Source: Hydractinia symbiolongicarpus
Lineage: Eukaryota > Cnidaria > Hydrozoa > Anthoathecata > Hydractiniidae
Assembly (NCBI RefSeq): GCF_029227915.1
Contig: NC_079876.1
Span: forward strand, 32,905,828-32,969,827
DNA length: 64,000 nt
Direction of reading: 5' to 3'
Under the pieces are notes generated by a model that was not told the origin of the DNA, did not search any database, and saw only the letters and a program-made list of their open reading frames with translations. Position 1 is the first letter of the stretch, and every line of letters begins with the position of its first letter. Of the stretch, positions 48,662 through 62,405 are shown in pieces. A program made the translations under genes and the position numbers.

Positions 48662-48950
48662 TTAAATTATTATTTCACCACTAAAGCCCATGAGACTTGT
48701 AGTTTTTAAAAATGTTTTCATTTTTGATGAGACGCTGAATAAAAGAAGTTTAATCGCCGGCAAACGAAAACCCGCCATTTCCTGTAAACCCTGGACTCGG
48801 CCCGTATAATCAAAAGTATACAAAGAAAGTACCCAGGGAGTAAACTCATTTCCCGAACGATTTTTTAAATTATTTTTTCACCACTAAAACGCATGACACT
48901 TGTAGTTTTCAAAAATGTTTTCATTTTTGATGAGACGTGGAATAAAAGAA
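48662..48950. repeat. T3/N4 hybrid and T1/M2 hybrid at the copy-3 junction
   Basis: The first monomer has the T3 head (actaaagcccatgag) and the N4 body (cctgtaaaccctgg, ataatc). The next has the T1 head (gacgtgg) and then the M2 body (atcgccggc, cctgcg, cccggggtgt) that opens the third copy of the large duplication. Confidence 0.75.
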
Positions 48951-51329
48951 GTTTAATCGCCGGCAAACGAAAACCTGCGATTTCCCGTAAATCCCGGACT
49001 CGGCCCGTATAGTCAAAAGTATACAAAGAAAGTACCCGGGGTGTAAACTCATTTCCCGAACGATTTTTTAAATTATTATTTCACCACTAAATCCCATGAG
49101 ACTTGTAGTTTTCAAAAATGTTTTCATTTTTGATGACACGCTTAATAAAAGAGGTTTAATCCCCGGCAAACGAAAACCCGCAATTTCCCGTAAATCGCGG
49201 GCTTGCCCCGTATAGTCGAATGTATACAAAGAATGTACCCTGTAAGTAAACTCATTTCCAGAACGATTCTTTAAATTATTTTTTCACCACTAAAACGCAT
49301 AAGACTTGTAGTTTTCAAAAATGTTTTCATTTCTGATGAGACGCTGAATAAAAGAAGTTTAATCGCCGGCAAACGAAAACCCGACATTTCCCGTAAATCC
49401 CGGGCTTGGCCCGTATAGTCAAAAGCATACAAAGATAGTACCCAGGGAGTAAACTCATTTTCCGAACGATTTTTTAATTTATTTTTTCACCACTAAAACG
49501 CATGAGACTTGTAGTTTTCAAAAATGTTTTCATTTTTGATGAGACGCTGAATAAAAGAAGTTTAATCGCCGGCAAACGAAAACCTGCGATTTTCCGTAAA
49601 TCCCGGATTCGGCCCGTATAGTCAAAAGTATACAAAGAAAGTACCCAGGGAGTAAACTAATTTTCCAAACGATTTTGTAAATTATTATTTCACCACTAAA
49701 GCCCATGAGACTTGTAGTTTTTAAAAATGTTTTCATTTTTGATGAGACGCTGAATAAAAGAAGTTTAATCGCCGGCAAACGAAAACCTGCGATTTCCCGT
49801 AAATCCCGGACTCGGCCCGTATAGTCAAAAGTATACAAAGAAAGTACCCAGGGAGTAAACTCATTTCCCGAACGATTTTTTAAATTATTTTTTCACCACT
49901 AAAACGCATGAGACTTGTAGTTTTCAGAAATGTTTTCATTTTTGATGAGACGCTTAATGAAAGTGGTTTAATCGCCGGCAAACGAAAACCTGCGATTTCC
50001 CGTAAATCCCGGGCTTGGCCCGTATAGTCAAATGTATACAAAGAAAGTAGCCAGGGAGTAAATTTATATCCCGAACGATTTTTTAAATTATTTTTTCACC
50101 ACTAAAACGCATGAGACTTGTAGTTTTTAAAAATGTTTTCATTTTTGATGAGACGCTGAATGAAAGAAGTTTAATCGCCGGCAAACGAAAACCTGCGATT
50201 TCCCGTAAATCCCAGACTCGACCCGTATAGTCAAAAGTATACAAAGAAAGTACCTAGGGTTTAAACTCATTTCCCGAACTATTTTTTAAATTATTATTTC
50301 ACCACTAAAGCCCATGAGACTTGTAGTTTTTAAAAATGTTTCCATTTTTGATGAGACGCTGAATAAAAGAACTTTAATCGCCGGCAAACGAAAACCCGCG
50401 ACTTCCCGTAAATCCCGGACTCGGCCCGTATAGTCAAAAGTATACAAAGAAAGTACCCAGGGAGTAAACTCATTTCCCGAACGATTTTTTATATTATATT
50501 TTCACCACTAAAACGCATGAGACTTGTAGTTTTCAAAAATGTTTTCATTTTTGATGAGACGCTGAATGAAAGAAGTTTAATCGCCGGCAAACGAAAACCT
50601 GCGATTTCCCGTAAATCCCGGACTCGGCCCGTATAGTCAAAAGTATACAAAGAAAGTACCCAGGGTGTAAACTCACTTCCCGAACGATTTTTTAAATTAT
50701 TATTTCACCACTAAAGCCCATGAGACTTGTAGTTTTTAAAAATGTTTTCATTTTTGATGAGACGCTGAATAAAAGAAGTTTAATCGCCGGCAAACGAAAA
50801 CCCGCCATTTACCGTAAACCCTGGACTCGGCCCGTATAATCAAAAGTATACAAAGAAAGTACCCAGGGAGTAAACTCATTTCCCGAACGATTTTTTAAAT
50901 TATTTTTTCACCACTAAAACGCATGACACTAGTAGTTTTCAAAAATGTTTTTTTATTTTTGATGAGACGCGGAATAAAAGAAGTTTAATCGCCGGCAAAC
51001 GAAAACCTGCGATTTCCCGTAAATCCCAGACTCGACCCGTATAGTCCAAAGTATACAAAGAAAGTACCTAGGGTGTAAACTCATTTCCCGAACTATTTTA
51101 TAAATTATTATTTCACCACTAAAGCCCATGAGACTTGTAGTTTTTAAAATTGTTTCCATTTTTGATGAGACGCTGAATAAAAGAACTTTAATCGCCGGCA
51201 AACGAAAACCCGCGACTTCCCGTAAATCCCGGACTCGGCCCGTATAGTCAAAAGTATACAAAGAAAGTACCCAGGGAGTAAACTCATTTCCCGAACGATT
51301 TTTTATATTATATTTTCACCACTAAAACG
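48951..51329. repeat. Segmental duplication, copy 3 (2.38 kb)
   Basis: It corresponds to 2061-4439 (shift 46,890) and to 13,0xx-15,366 of copy 2 (shift 35,963). It shares atttaccg and gtccaaagtatac with copy 2 and not with copy 1, so it is closer to copy 2. The left junction joins a T1 head (gacgtgg) to an M2 body at about 48950. The right junction joins N3 to a T5 head (gacttatag) at about 51330. Confidence 0.85.
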
Positions 51330-52722
51330 CATGAGACTTATAGTTTTTAAAAATGTTTTCATTTTTGATGAGACGCTGAATAAAAGAAGTTTAATCGCCG
51401 GCAAACGCAAACCCGCCCTTTCCCGTAAACCCCGGACTCGGCCCGTATAGTCAAAAGTTTACAAAGAAAGTACGCAGGGAGTAAACTCATTTTCCGAACG
51501 ATTTTTTAAATTATTTTTTCACCACTACAACGCATGAGACTTGTAGTTTTTAAAAATGTTTTCATTTTTGATAAGACGCTGAATAAAAGAAGTTTAATCG
51601 CCCTCAAACGAAAATCCGCGATTTCCCGTAAATCCCGGACTCGGCCCGTATAGTCCAAAGTATGCAAAGAAAGTACCCAGGGAGTAAACTCATTTCCCGA
51701 AAGATTTTTTAAATTCTTTTTTCACCACTAAAACGCATGAGACTTGTAGTTTTCAAAAATGTTTTCATTTTCGATGAGACGCTTAATGAAAGAGGTTTAA
51801 TCGCCGGCAATCGAAAACCCGCGATTTCCCGTAAATCCCGGGCTTGGCCCGTATAGTCGAATGTATACAAAAAAAGTACCCTGTGAGTAAACACATTTCC
51901 AAAACGATTTTTTAAATTATCTTTTCACCACTAAAACGCATGAGACTTGTAGTTTTCAAAAATGTTTTCATTTTTGATGAGACGCTGAATAAAAGAAGTT
52001 TAATCGTCGGCAAACGAAAATCCGCGATTTCCCGTAAATCCCGGACTCGGCCCGTATAGTCAAAAGTATACAAAGAAAGTACCCAGGGAGTAAACTCATT
52101 TCCCGAACGATTTTTTAAATTATTTTTTCACCACTAAAACGCATGAGACTTGTAGTTTTCAAAAATGTTGTCATTTTTGATGAGACGCTGAATAAAAAAA
52201 GTTTAATCGCCGGCAAACGAAAACCCGCCATTTCCCGTAAACCCTGGACTCGACCGTATAGTCAAAAGTATACAAAGAAAGTACCCAGGGAGTAAACTCA
52301 TTTCCCGAACGATTTTTTATATTATTTTTTTACCACTAAACGCATGAGACTTGTAGTTTTCAAAAATATTTTCATATTTGATGGGACGCTAAATAAAAGA
52401 AGTTTAATCGCCGGCAAACGAAATCCCGCGTTTTCCCGTAAATCCGGGGCTTGGCCCGTATAGTCGAATGTATACAAAGAAAGTACCCAGGGAGTAAACT
52501 CATTTCCCGAACGATTTTTTTGAATTATTTTTTCACCACTAAAACGCATGAGACTTGTAGTTTTCAAAAATGAATTCATTTTTGATGAGACGCTGAATAA
52601 AAGAAGTTTAATCGCCGGCAAACGAAAACCCGCGATTTCCCGTAAATCCCGGACTCGGCCCGTATAGTCAAAAGTATACAAAGAAAGTCCCCAGGGAGTA
52701 AACTCATTTCCCGAACGATTTT
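51330..52722. repeat. T-series run T5 to T11
   Basis: Seven monomers in order follow the N3-to-T5 junction. T5 has private changes cccgccctttcc, aaagtttac and gtacgcaggg. T10 has an extra T (ttttttttgaatta near 52520), which by chance keeps a minus-strand frame open for 119 codons. T11 has tgaattcattt, an EcoRI site not noticed elsewhere. Confidence 0.8.
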
Positions 52723-54536
52723 TTAAATTATTATTTCACCACTAAAGCCCATGAGACTTGTAGTTTTTAAAAATGTTTTCATTTTTGATGAGACGCTGAA
52801 TAAAAGAAGTTTAAACGCCGGCAAACGAAAACCCGCGACTTTCCTTAAATCCCGGACTCCGCCCGTATAGTCAATAGTATACAAAGAAAAAACCCAGGGA
52901 GTAAACTCATTTCCCGAACGATTTTTCAAAATATTTTTTCACCACTAAAACGCATGAGACTTGTAGTTTTCAAAAATGTTTGCAATTTTGAATAGACGCT
53001 GAATAAAAGAAGTTTAATCGCCGGCAAACGAAAACCTGCGATTTCCCGTAAATCCCGGACTCGGCCCGTATAGTAAAGAAAGTACCCGGGTTGTAAACTC
53101 ATTTCCCGAACGATTTTTTAAATTATTATTGCACCACTAAAACCCATGAGACTTATAGTTTTTAAAAATGTTTTCATTTTTGATGAGACGCTGAATAAAA
53201 GAAGTTTAATCGCCGGCAAACGCAAACCCGCCATTTCCCGTAAACCCCGGACTCGGCCCGTATAGTCAAAAGTATACAAAGAAAGTACCCAGGGAGTAAA
53301 CTCATTTTCCGAACGATTTTTTAAATTATTTTTTCACCACTACAACGCATGAGACTTGTAGTTTTTAAAAATGTTTTCATTTTTGATAAGACGCTGAATA
53401 AAAGAAGTTTAATCGCCCTCAAACGAAAATCCGCGATTTCCCGTAAATCCCGGACTCGGCCCGTATAGTCCAAAGTATGCAAAGAAAGTACCCAGGGAGT
53501 AAACTCATTTCCCGAAAGATTTTTTAAATTCTTTTTTCACCACTAAAACGCATGAGACTTGTAGTTTTCAAAAATGTTTTCATTTTCGATGAGACGCTTA
53601 ATGAAAGAGGTTTAATCGCCGGCAATCGAAAACCCGCGATTTCCCGTAAATCCCGGGCTTGGCCCGTATAGTCGAATGTATACAAAAAAAGTACCCTGTG
53701 AGTAAACACATTTCCAAAACGATTTTTTAAATTATCTTTTCACCACTAAAACGCATGAGACTTGTAGTTTTCAAAAATGTTGTCATTTTTGATGAGACGC
53801 TGAATAAGAAAAGTTTAATCGCCGGCAAACGAAAACCCGCCATTTCCCGTAAACCCTGGACTCGACCGTATAGTCAAAAGTATACAAAGAAAGTACCCAG
53901 GGAGTAAACTCATTTCCCGAACGATTTTTTATATTATTTTTTTACCACTAAACGCATGAGACTTGTAGTTTTCAAAAATGTATTCATTTTTGATGAGACG
54001 CTGAATAAAAGAAGTTTAATCGCCGGCAAACGAAAACCCGCGATTTCCCGTAAATCCCGGACTCGGCCCGTATAGTCAAAAGTATACAAAGAAAGTCCCC
54101 AGGGAGTAAACTCATTTCCCGAACGATTTTTTAAATTATTAGTTCACCACTAAAACGCATGACACTTGTAGTTTTCAAAAATGTTTTCATTTTTGATGAG
54201 ACGCGGAATAAAAGAAGTTTAATCGGCGGCAAACGAAAACCCGCCATTTCCCCTAAACCCCGGACTCGGCCCGTATAATCAAAAAAATACAAAGAAAGTA
54301 CCCAGGGAGTAAACTCATATCCCGAACGATTTTTTAAATTATTTTTTCACCACTAAAACGCATGACACTTGTAGTTTTCAAAAATGTTTTCATTTTTGAT
54401 GAGACGCTAAATAAAAGAAGTTTAATCGCCGGCAAACGAAAACCCGCCATTTCCCGTAAACCCCGGACTCGGCCCTCATAGTCAAAAGTATACAAAGAAA
54501 GTACCCAGGGAGTAAACTCATTTCCCGAACGATTTT
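52723..54536. repeat. T-series HOR, 9-mer: T3 T4 T5 T6 T7 T9 T11 T1 T2
   Basis: Length is 1,814 bp, but the nine monomers are not those of the other 1,814-bp units. T8 is missing (the T7 end passes into T9 near 53770) and T10 is missing except for its head (tatattatttttttacc joined to gtattcattt near 53975). T4 has gaatagacgctg, as in the 17763 unit. Confidence 0.75.
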
Positions 54537-55145
54537 TTAAATTATTATTTCACCACTAAAGCCCATGAGACTTGTAGTTTTTAAAAATGTTTTCATTTTT
54601 GATGAGACGCTGAATAAAAGAAGTTTCAACGCCGGCAAACGAAAACCCGCGACTTTCCTTAAATCCCGGACTCCGCCCGTATAGTCAATAGTATACAAAG
54701 AAAAAACCCAGGGAGTAAACTCATTTCCCGAACGATTTTTTAAAATATTTTTTCACCACTAAAACGCATGAGACTTGTAGTTTTCAAAAATGTTTGCAAT
54801 TTTGATGAGACGTGGAATAAAAGAAGTTTAATCGGCGGCAAACGAAAACCCGCCATTTCCCGTAAACCCCGGACTCGGCCCGTATAATCAAAAAAATACA
54901 AAGAAAGTACCCAGGGAGTAAACTCATATCCCGAACGATTTTTTAAATTATTTTTTCACCACTAAAACGCATGACACTTGTAGTTTTCAAAAATGTTTTC
55001 ATTTTTGATGAGACGCTGAATAAAAGAAGTTTAATCGCCGGCAAACGAAAACCCGCCATTTCCCGTAAACCCCGGACTCGGCCCTCATAGTCAAAAGTAT
55101 ACAAAGAAAGTACCCAGGGAGTAAACTCATTTCCCGAACGATTTT
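54537..55145. repeat. T-series HOR, 3-mer: T3, T4/T1 hybrid, T2
   Basis: Length is 609 bp, exactly three monomers. T3 has the private gtttcaacgcc, which destroys the usual gtttaaac. The hybrid has the T4 head (tttgcaattttg) and T1 body (gacgtgg, cggcggc). Confidence 0.75.
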
Positions 55146-56758
55146 TTAAATTATTATTTCACCACTAAAGCCCATGAGACTTGTAGTTTTTAAAAATGTT
55201 TTCATTTTTGATGAGACGCTGAATAAAAGAAGTTTAAACGCCGGCAAACGAAAACCCGCGACTTTCCTTAAATCCCGGACTCCGCCCGTATAGTCAATAG
55301 TATACAAAGAAAAAACCCAGGGAGTAAACTCATTTCCCGAACGATTTTTCAAAATATTTTTTCACCACTAAAACGCATGAGACTTGTAGTTTTCAAAAAT
55401 GTTTGCAATTTTGATGAGACGCTGAATAAAAGAAGTTTAATCGCCGGCAAACGAAAACCTGCGATTTCCCGTAAATCCCGGACTCGGCCCGTATAGTAAA
55501 GAAAGTACCCGGGTTGTAAACTCATTTCCCGAACGATTTTTTAAATTATTATTGCACCACTAAAACCCATGAGACTTATAGTTTTTAAAAATGTTTTCAT
55601 TTTTGATGAGACGCTGAATAAAAGAAGTTTAATCGCCGGCAAACGCAAACCCGCCATTTCCCGTAAACCCCGGACTCGGCCCGTATAGTCAAAAGTATAC
55701 AAAGAAAGTACCCAGGGAGTAAACTCATTTTCCGAACGTTTTTTTAAATTATTTTTTCACCACTACAACGCATGAGACTTGTAGTTTTTAAAAATGTTTT
55801 CATTTTTGATAAGACGCTGAATAAAAGAAGTTTAATCGCCCTCAAACGAAAATCCGCGATTTCCCGTAAATCCCGGACTCGGCCCGTATAGTCCAAAGTA
55901 TGCAAAGAAAGTACCCAGGGAGTAAACTCATTTCCCGAAAGATTTTTTAAATTCTTTTTTCACCACTAAAACGCATGAGACTTGTAGTTTTCAAAAATGT
56001 TTTCATTTTCGATGAGACGATTAATGAAAGAGGTTTAATCGCCGGCAATCGAAAACCCGCGATTTCCCGTAAATCCCGGGCTTGGCCCGTATAGTCAATA
56101 GTATACAAAGAAAAAACCCAGGGAGTAAACTCATTTCCCGAACGATTTTTTAAAATATTTTTTCACCACTAAAACGCATGAGACTTGTAGTTTTCAAAAA
56201 TGTTTGCAATTTTGATGAGACGCTGAATAAAAGAAGTTTAATCGCCGGCAAACGAAAACCCGCCATTTCCTGTAAACCCTGGACTCGGCCCGTATAATCA
56301 AAAGTATACAAAGAAAGTACCCAGGGAGTAAACTCATTTCCCGAACGATTTTTTAAATTATTTTTTCACCACTAAAACGCATGACACTTGTAGTTTTCAA
56401 AAATGTTTTCATTTTTGATGAGACGTGGAATAAAAGAAGTTTAATCGGCGGCAAACGAAAACCCGCCATTTCCCGTAAACCCCGGACTCGGCCCGTATAA
56501 TCAAAAAAATACAAAGAAAGTACCCAGGGAGTAAACTCATATCCCGAACGATTTTTTAAATTATTTTTTCACCACTAAAACGCATGACACTTGTAGTTTT
56601 CAAAAATGTTTTCATTTTTGATGAGACGCTGAATAAAAGAAGTTTAATCGCCGGCAAACGAAAACCCGCCATTTCCCGTAAACCCCGGACTCGGCCCTCA
56701 TAGTCAAAAGTATACAAAGAAAGTACCCAGGGAGTAAACTCATTTCCCGAACGATTTT
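55146..56758. repeat. T-series HOR, 8-mer with T7/T3 and T4/N4 hybrids
   Basis: Length is 1,613 bp. The order is T3, T4, T5, T6, T7/T3, T4/N4, T1, T2. It resembles 20390-21799 but keeps separate T1 and T2 where that unit has a T1/T2 hybrid. The same length as 5225-6837 is a coincidence of monomer number. Confidence 0.75.
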
Positions 56759-57964
56759 TTAAATTATTATTTCACCACTAAAGCCCATGAGACTTGTAGT
56801 TTTTAAAAATGTTTTCATTTTTGATGAGACGCTGAATAAAAGAAGTTTAAACGCCGGCAAACGAAAACCCGCGACTTTCCTTAAATCCCGGACTCCGCCC
56901 GTATAGTCAATAGTATACAAAGAAAAAACCCAGGGAGTAAACTCATTTCCCGAACGATTTTTCAAAATATTTTTTCACCACTAAAACGCATGAGACTTGT
57001 AGTTTTCAAAAATGTTTGCAATTTTGATGAGACTCTGAATAAAAGAAGTTTAATCGCCGGCAAACGAAAACCTGCGATTTCCCGTAAATCCCGGACTCGG
57101 CCCGTATAGTAAAGAAAGTACCCGGGTTGTAAACTCATTTCCCGAACGATTTTTTAAATTATTATTGCACCACTAAAACCCATGAGACTTATAGTTTTTA
57201 AAAATGTTTTCATTTTTGATGAGACGCTGAATAAAAGAAGTTTAATCGCCGGCAAACGCAAACCCGCCATTTCCCGTAAACCCCGGACTCGGCCCGTATA
57301 GTCAAAAGTATACAAAGAAAGTACCCAGGGAGTAAACTCATTTTCCGAACGATTTTTTAAATTATTTTTTCACCACTAAACGCATGAGACTTGTAGTTTT
57401 CAAAAATATTTTCATATTTGATGGGACGCTAAATAAAAGAAGTTTAATCGCCGGCAAACGAAATCCCGCGTTTTCCCGTAAATCCGGGGCTTGGCCCGTA
57501 TAGTCGAATGTATACAAAGAAAGTACCCAGGGAGTAAACTCATTTCCCCAACGATTTTTTAAATTATTAGTTCACCACTAAAACGCATGACACTTGTAGT
57601 TTTCAAAAATGTTTTCATTTTTGATGAGACGCGGAATAAAAGAAGTTTAATCGGCGGCAAACGAAAACCCGCCATTTCCCCTAAACCCCGGACTCGGCCC
57701 GTATAATCAAAAAAATACAAAGAAAGTACCCAGGGAGTAAACTCATATCCCGAACGATTTTTTAAATTATTTTTTCACCACTAAAACGCATGACACTTGT
57801 AGTTTTCAAAAATGTTTTCATTTTTGATGAGACGCTGAATAAAAGAAGTTTAATCGCCGGCAAACGAAAACCCGCCATTTCCCGTAAACCCCGGACTCGG
57901 CCCTCATAGTCAAAAGTATACAAAGAAAGTACCCAGGGAGTAAACTCATTTCCCGAACGATTTT
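56759..57964. repeat. T-series HOR, 6-mer: T3 T4 T5 T10 T1 T2
   Basis: Length is 1,206 bp. T5 passes into T10 near 57370 (ttttttcaccactaaacgc), and T10 with ccccaacg passes into T1 near 57550. T6-T9 and T11 are lost. T4 has gagactctg. Confidence 0.75.
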
Positions 57965-59777
57965 TTAAATTATTATTTCACCACTAAAGCCCATGAGACT
58001 TGTAGTTTTTAAAAATGTTTTCATTTTTGATGAGACGCTGAATAAAAGAAGTTTAAACGCCGGCAAACGAAAACCCGCGACTTTCCTTAAATCCCGGACT
58101 CCGCCCGTATAGTCAATAGTATAAAAAGGAAAAACCCAGGGAGTAAACTCATTTCCCGAACGATTTTTTAAAATATTTTTTCACCACTAAAACGCATGAG
58201 ACTTGTAATTTCAAAAATGTTTGCAATTTTGATGAGACGCTGAATAAAAAAAGTTTAATCGCCGGCAAACGAAAACCTGCGATTTCCCGTAAATCCCGGA
58301 CTCCGCCCGTATAGTAAAGAAAGTACCCGGGATGTAAACTCATTTCCCGAACGATTTTTTAAATTATTATTGCACCACTAAAACCCATGAGACTTATAGT
58401 TTTTAAAAATGTTTTCATTTTTGATGAGACGCTGAATAAAAGAAGTTTAATCGCCGGCAAACGCAAACCCGCCATTTCCCGTAAACCCCGGACTCGGCCC
58501 GTATAGTCAAAAGTATACAAAGAAAGTACCCAGGGAGTAAACTCATTTTCCGAACGATTTTTTAAATTATTTTTTCACCACTACAACGCATGAGTCTTGT
58601 AGTTTTTAAAAATGTTTTCATTTTTGATAAGACGCTGAATAAAAGAAGTTTAATCGCCCTCAAACGAAAATCCGCGATTTCCCGTAAATCCCGGACTCGG
58701 CCCGTATAGTCCAAAGTATGCAAAGAAGGTACCCAGGGAGTAAACTCATTTCCCGAAAGATTTTTTAAATTCTTTTTTCACCACTAAAACGCATGAGACT
58801 TGTAGTTTTCAAAAATGTTTTCATTTTCGATGAGACGCTTAATGAAAGAGGTTTAATCGCTGGCAATCGAAAACCCGCGATTTCCCGTAAATCCCGGGCT
58901 TGGCCCGTATAGTCGAATGTATACAAAAAAAGTACCCTGTGAGTAAACGCATTTCCAAAACGATTTTTTAAATTATCTTTTCACCACTAAAACGCATGAG
59001 ACTTGTAGTTTTCAAAAATGTTTTCATTTTTGATGAGACGCTGAATAAAAGAAGTTTAATCGTCGGCAAACGAAAATCCGCGATTTCCCGTAAATCCCGG
59101 ACTCGGCCCGTATAGTCAAAAGTATACAAAGAAAGTACCCAGGGAGTAAACTCATTTCCCGAACGATTTTTTAAATTATTTTTTCACCACTAAAACGCAT
59201 GAGACTTGTAGTTTTCAAAAATGTTTTCATTTTTGATGAGACGCTGAATAAAAGAAGTTTAATCGCCGGCAAACGAAAACCCGCCATTTCCCGTAAACCC
59301 TGGACTCGACCGTATAGTCAAAAGTATACAAAGAAAGTACCCAGGGAGTAAACTCATTTCCCGAACGATTTTTTATATTATTTTTTTACCACTAAACGCA
59401 TGAGACTTGTAGTTTTCAAAAATGTTTTCATATTTGATGGGACGCTGAATAAAAGAAGTTTAATCGCCGGCAAACGAAATCCCGCGTTTTCCCGTAAATC
59501 CGGGGCTTGGCCCGTATAGTCGAATGTATACAAAGAAAGTACCCAGGGAGTAAACTCATTTCCCGAACGATTTTTTAAATTATTTTTTCACCACTAAAAC
59601 GCATGAGACTTGTAGTTTTCAAAAATGTATTCATTTTTGATGAGACGCTGAATAAAAGAAGTTTAATCGCCGGCAAACGAAAACCCGCGATTTCCCGTAA
59701 ATCCCGGACTCGGCCTGTATAGTCAAAAGTATACAAAGAAAGTCCCCAGGGAGTAAACTCATTTCCCGAACGATTTT
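57965..59777. repeat. T-series HOR, 9-mer: T3 to T11, copy of 25225-27038
   Basis: Length is 1,813 bp. It shares gaaggtaccc in T6 (58727), cgctggcaatcg in T7 (58859) and the atypical T9 and T10 forms with 25225-27038. T4 lost one base (cttgtaatttcaaa near 58203). T3 has ataaaaaggaaaaaccc. Confidence 0.8.
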
Positions 59778-62405
59778 TTAAATTATTAGTTCACCACTAA
59801 AGCCCATGAGACTTGTAGTTTTTAAAAATGTTTTCATTTTTGATGAGACGCTGAATAAAAGAAGTTTAAACGCCGGCAAACGAAAACCCGCGACTTTCCG
59901 TAAATCCCGCACTCCGCCCGTATAGTCAATAGTATACAAAGAAAAAACCCAGGGAGTAAACTCATTTCCCGAACGATTTTTTAAAATATTTTTTCACCAC
60001 TAAAACGCATGAGACTTGTAGTTTTCAAAAATGTTTTCAATTTTGATGAGACGCTGAATAAAAGAAGTTTAATCGCCGGCAAACGAAAACCTGCGATTTC
60101 CCGTAAATCCCGGACTCGGCCCGTATAGTAAAGAAAGTACCCGGGATGTAAACTCATTTCCCGAACGATTTTTTAAATTATTATTGCACCACTAAAACCC
60201 ATGAGACTTATAGTTTTTAAAAATGTTTTCATTTTTGATGAGACGCTGAATAAAAGAAGTTTAATCGCCGGCAAACGCAAACCCGCCATTTCCCGTAAAC
60301 CCCGGACTCGGCCCGTATAGTCAAAAGTATACAAAGAAAGTACCCAGGGAGTAAACTCATTTTCCGAACGATTTTTTAAATTATTTTTTCACCACTACAA
60401 CGCATGAGACTTGTAGTTTTCAAAAATGTTTTCATTTTTGATAAGACGCTGAATAAAAGAAGTTTAATCGCCGGCAAACGAAATCCCGCGTTTTCCCGTA
60501 AATCCGGGGCTTGGCCCGTATAGTCGAATGTATACAAAGAAAGTACCCAGGGAGTAAACTCATTTCCCGAACGATTTTTTAAATTATTTTTTCACCACTA
60601 AAACGCATGAGACTTGTAGTTTTCAAAAATGTATTCATTTTTGATGAGACGCTGAATAAAAGAAGTTTAATCGCCGGCAAACGAAAACCCGCGATTTCCC
60701 GTAAATCCCGGACTCGGCCCGTATAGTCAAAAGTATACAAAGAAAGTCCCCAGGGAGTAAACTCATTTCCCGAACGATTTTTTAAATTATTAGTTCACCA
60801 CTAAAACGCATGACACTTGTAGTTTTCAAAAATGTTTTCATTTTTGATGAGACGCGGAATAAAAGAAGTTTAATCGCCGGCAAACGAAAACCCGCCATTT
60901 CCCGTAAACCCCGGACTCGGCCCTCATAGTCAAAAGTATACAAAGAAAAAACCCAGGGAGTAAACTCATTTCCCGAACGATTTTTTAAAATATTTTTTCA
61001 CCACTAAAACGCATGAGACTTGTAGTTTTCAAAAATGTTTTCATTTTTGATAAGACGCTGAATAAAAGAAGTTTAATCGCCGGCAAACGAAATCCCGCGT
61101 TTTCCCGTAAATCCGGGGCTTGGCCCGTATAGTCGAATGTATACAAAGAAAGTACCCAGGGAGTAAACTCATTTCCCGAACGATTTTTTAAATTATTTTT
61201 TCACCACTAAAACGCATGGGACTTGTAGTTTTCAAAAATGTATTCATTTTTGATGAGACGCTGAATAAAAGAAGTTTAATCGCCGGCAAACGAAAACCCG
61301 CGATTTCCCGTAAATCCCGGACTCGGCCCGTATAGTCAAAAGTATACAAAGAAAGTCCCCAGGGAGTAAACTCATTTCCCGAACGATTTTTTAAATTATT
61401 AGTTCACCACTAAAACGCATGACACTTGTAGTTTTCAAAAATGTTTTCATTTTTGATGAGACGCGGAATAAAAGAAGTTTAATCGCCGGCAAACGAAAAC
61501 CCGCCATTTCCCGTAAACCCCGGACTCGGCCCTCATAGTCAAAAGTATACAAAGAAAAAACCCAGGGAGTAAACTCATTTCCCGAACGATTTTTTAAAAT
61601 ATTTTTTCACCACTAAAACGCATGAGACTTGTAGTTTTCAAAAATGTTTTCATTTTTGATAAGACGCTGAATAAAAGAAGTTTAATCGCCGGCAAACGAA
61701 ATCCCGCGTTTTCCCGTAAATCCGGGGCTTGGCCCGTATAGTCGAATGTATACAAAGAAAGTACCCAGGGAGTAAACTCATTTCCCGAACGATTTTTTAA
61801 ATTATTTTTTCACCACTAAAACGCATGGGACTTGTAGTTTTCAAAAATGTATTCATTTTTGATGAGACGCTGAATAAAAGAAGTTTAATCGCCGGCAAAC
61901 GAAAACCCGCGATTTCCCGTAAATCCCGGACTCGGCCCGTATAGTCAAAAGTATACAAAGAAAGTCCCCAGGGAGTAAACTCATTTCCCGAACGATTTTT
62001 TAAATTATTAGTTCACCACTAAAACGCATGACACTTGTAGTTTTCAAAAATGTTTTCATTTTTGATGAGACGCGGAATAAAAGAAGTTTAATCGGCGGCA
62101 AACGAAAACCCGCCATTTCCCGTAAACCCCGGACTCGGCCCGTATAATCAAAAAAATACAAAGAAAGTACCCAGGGAGTAAACTCATATCCCGAACGATT
62201 TTTTAAATTATTTTTTCACCACTAAAACGCATGACACTTGTAGTTTTCAAAAATGTTTTCATTTTTGATGAGACGCTGAATAAAAGAAGTTTAATCGCCG
62301 GCAAACGAAAACCCGCCATTTCCCGTAAACCCCGGACTCGGCCCTCATAGTCAAAAGTATACAAAGAAAGTACCCAGGGAGTAAACTCATTTCCCGAACG
62401 TTTTT
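59778..62405. repeat. T-series HOR, 13-mer containing a triplicated 3-mer
   Basis: Length is 2,628 bp. It begins T3, T4, T5, T6/T10, T11, as at 27039. Then the group of T1 head with T2 body and T3 tail, T6/T10 hybrid and T11 repeats with a period of exactly 609 bp: the marker gacgcgg lies at 60851, 61460 and 62069. The third copy has the ordinary T1 body (cggcggc) and is followed by T2. Confidence 0.8.
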
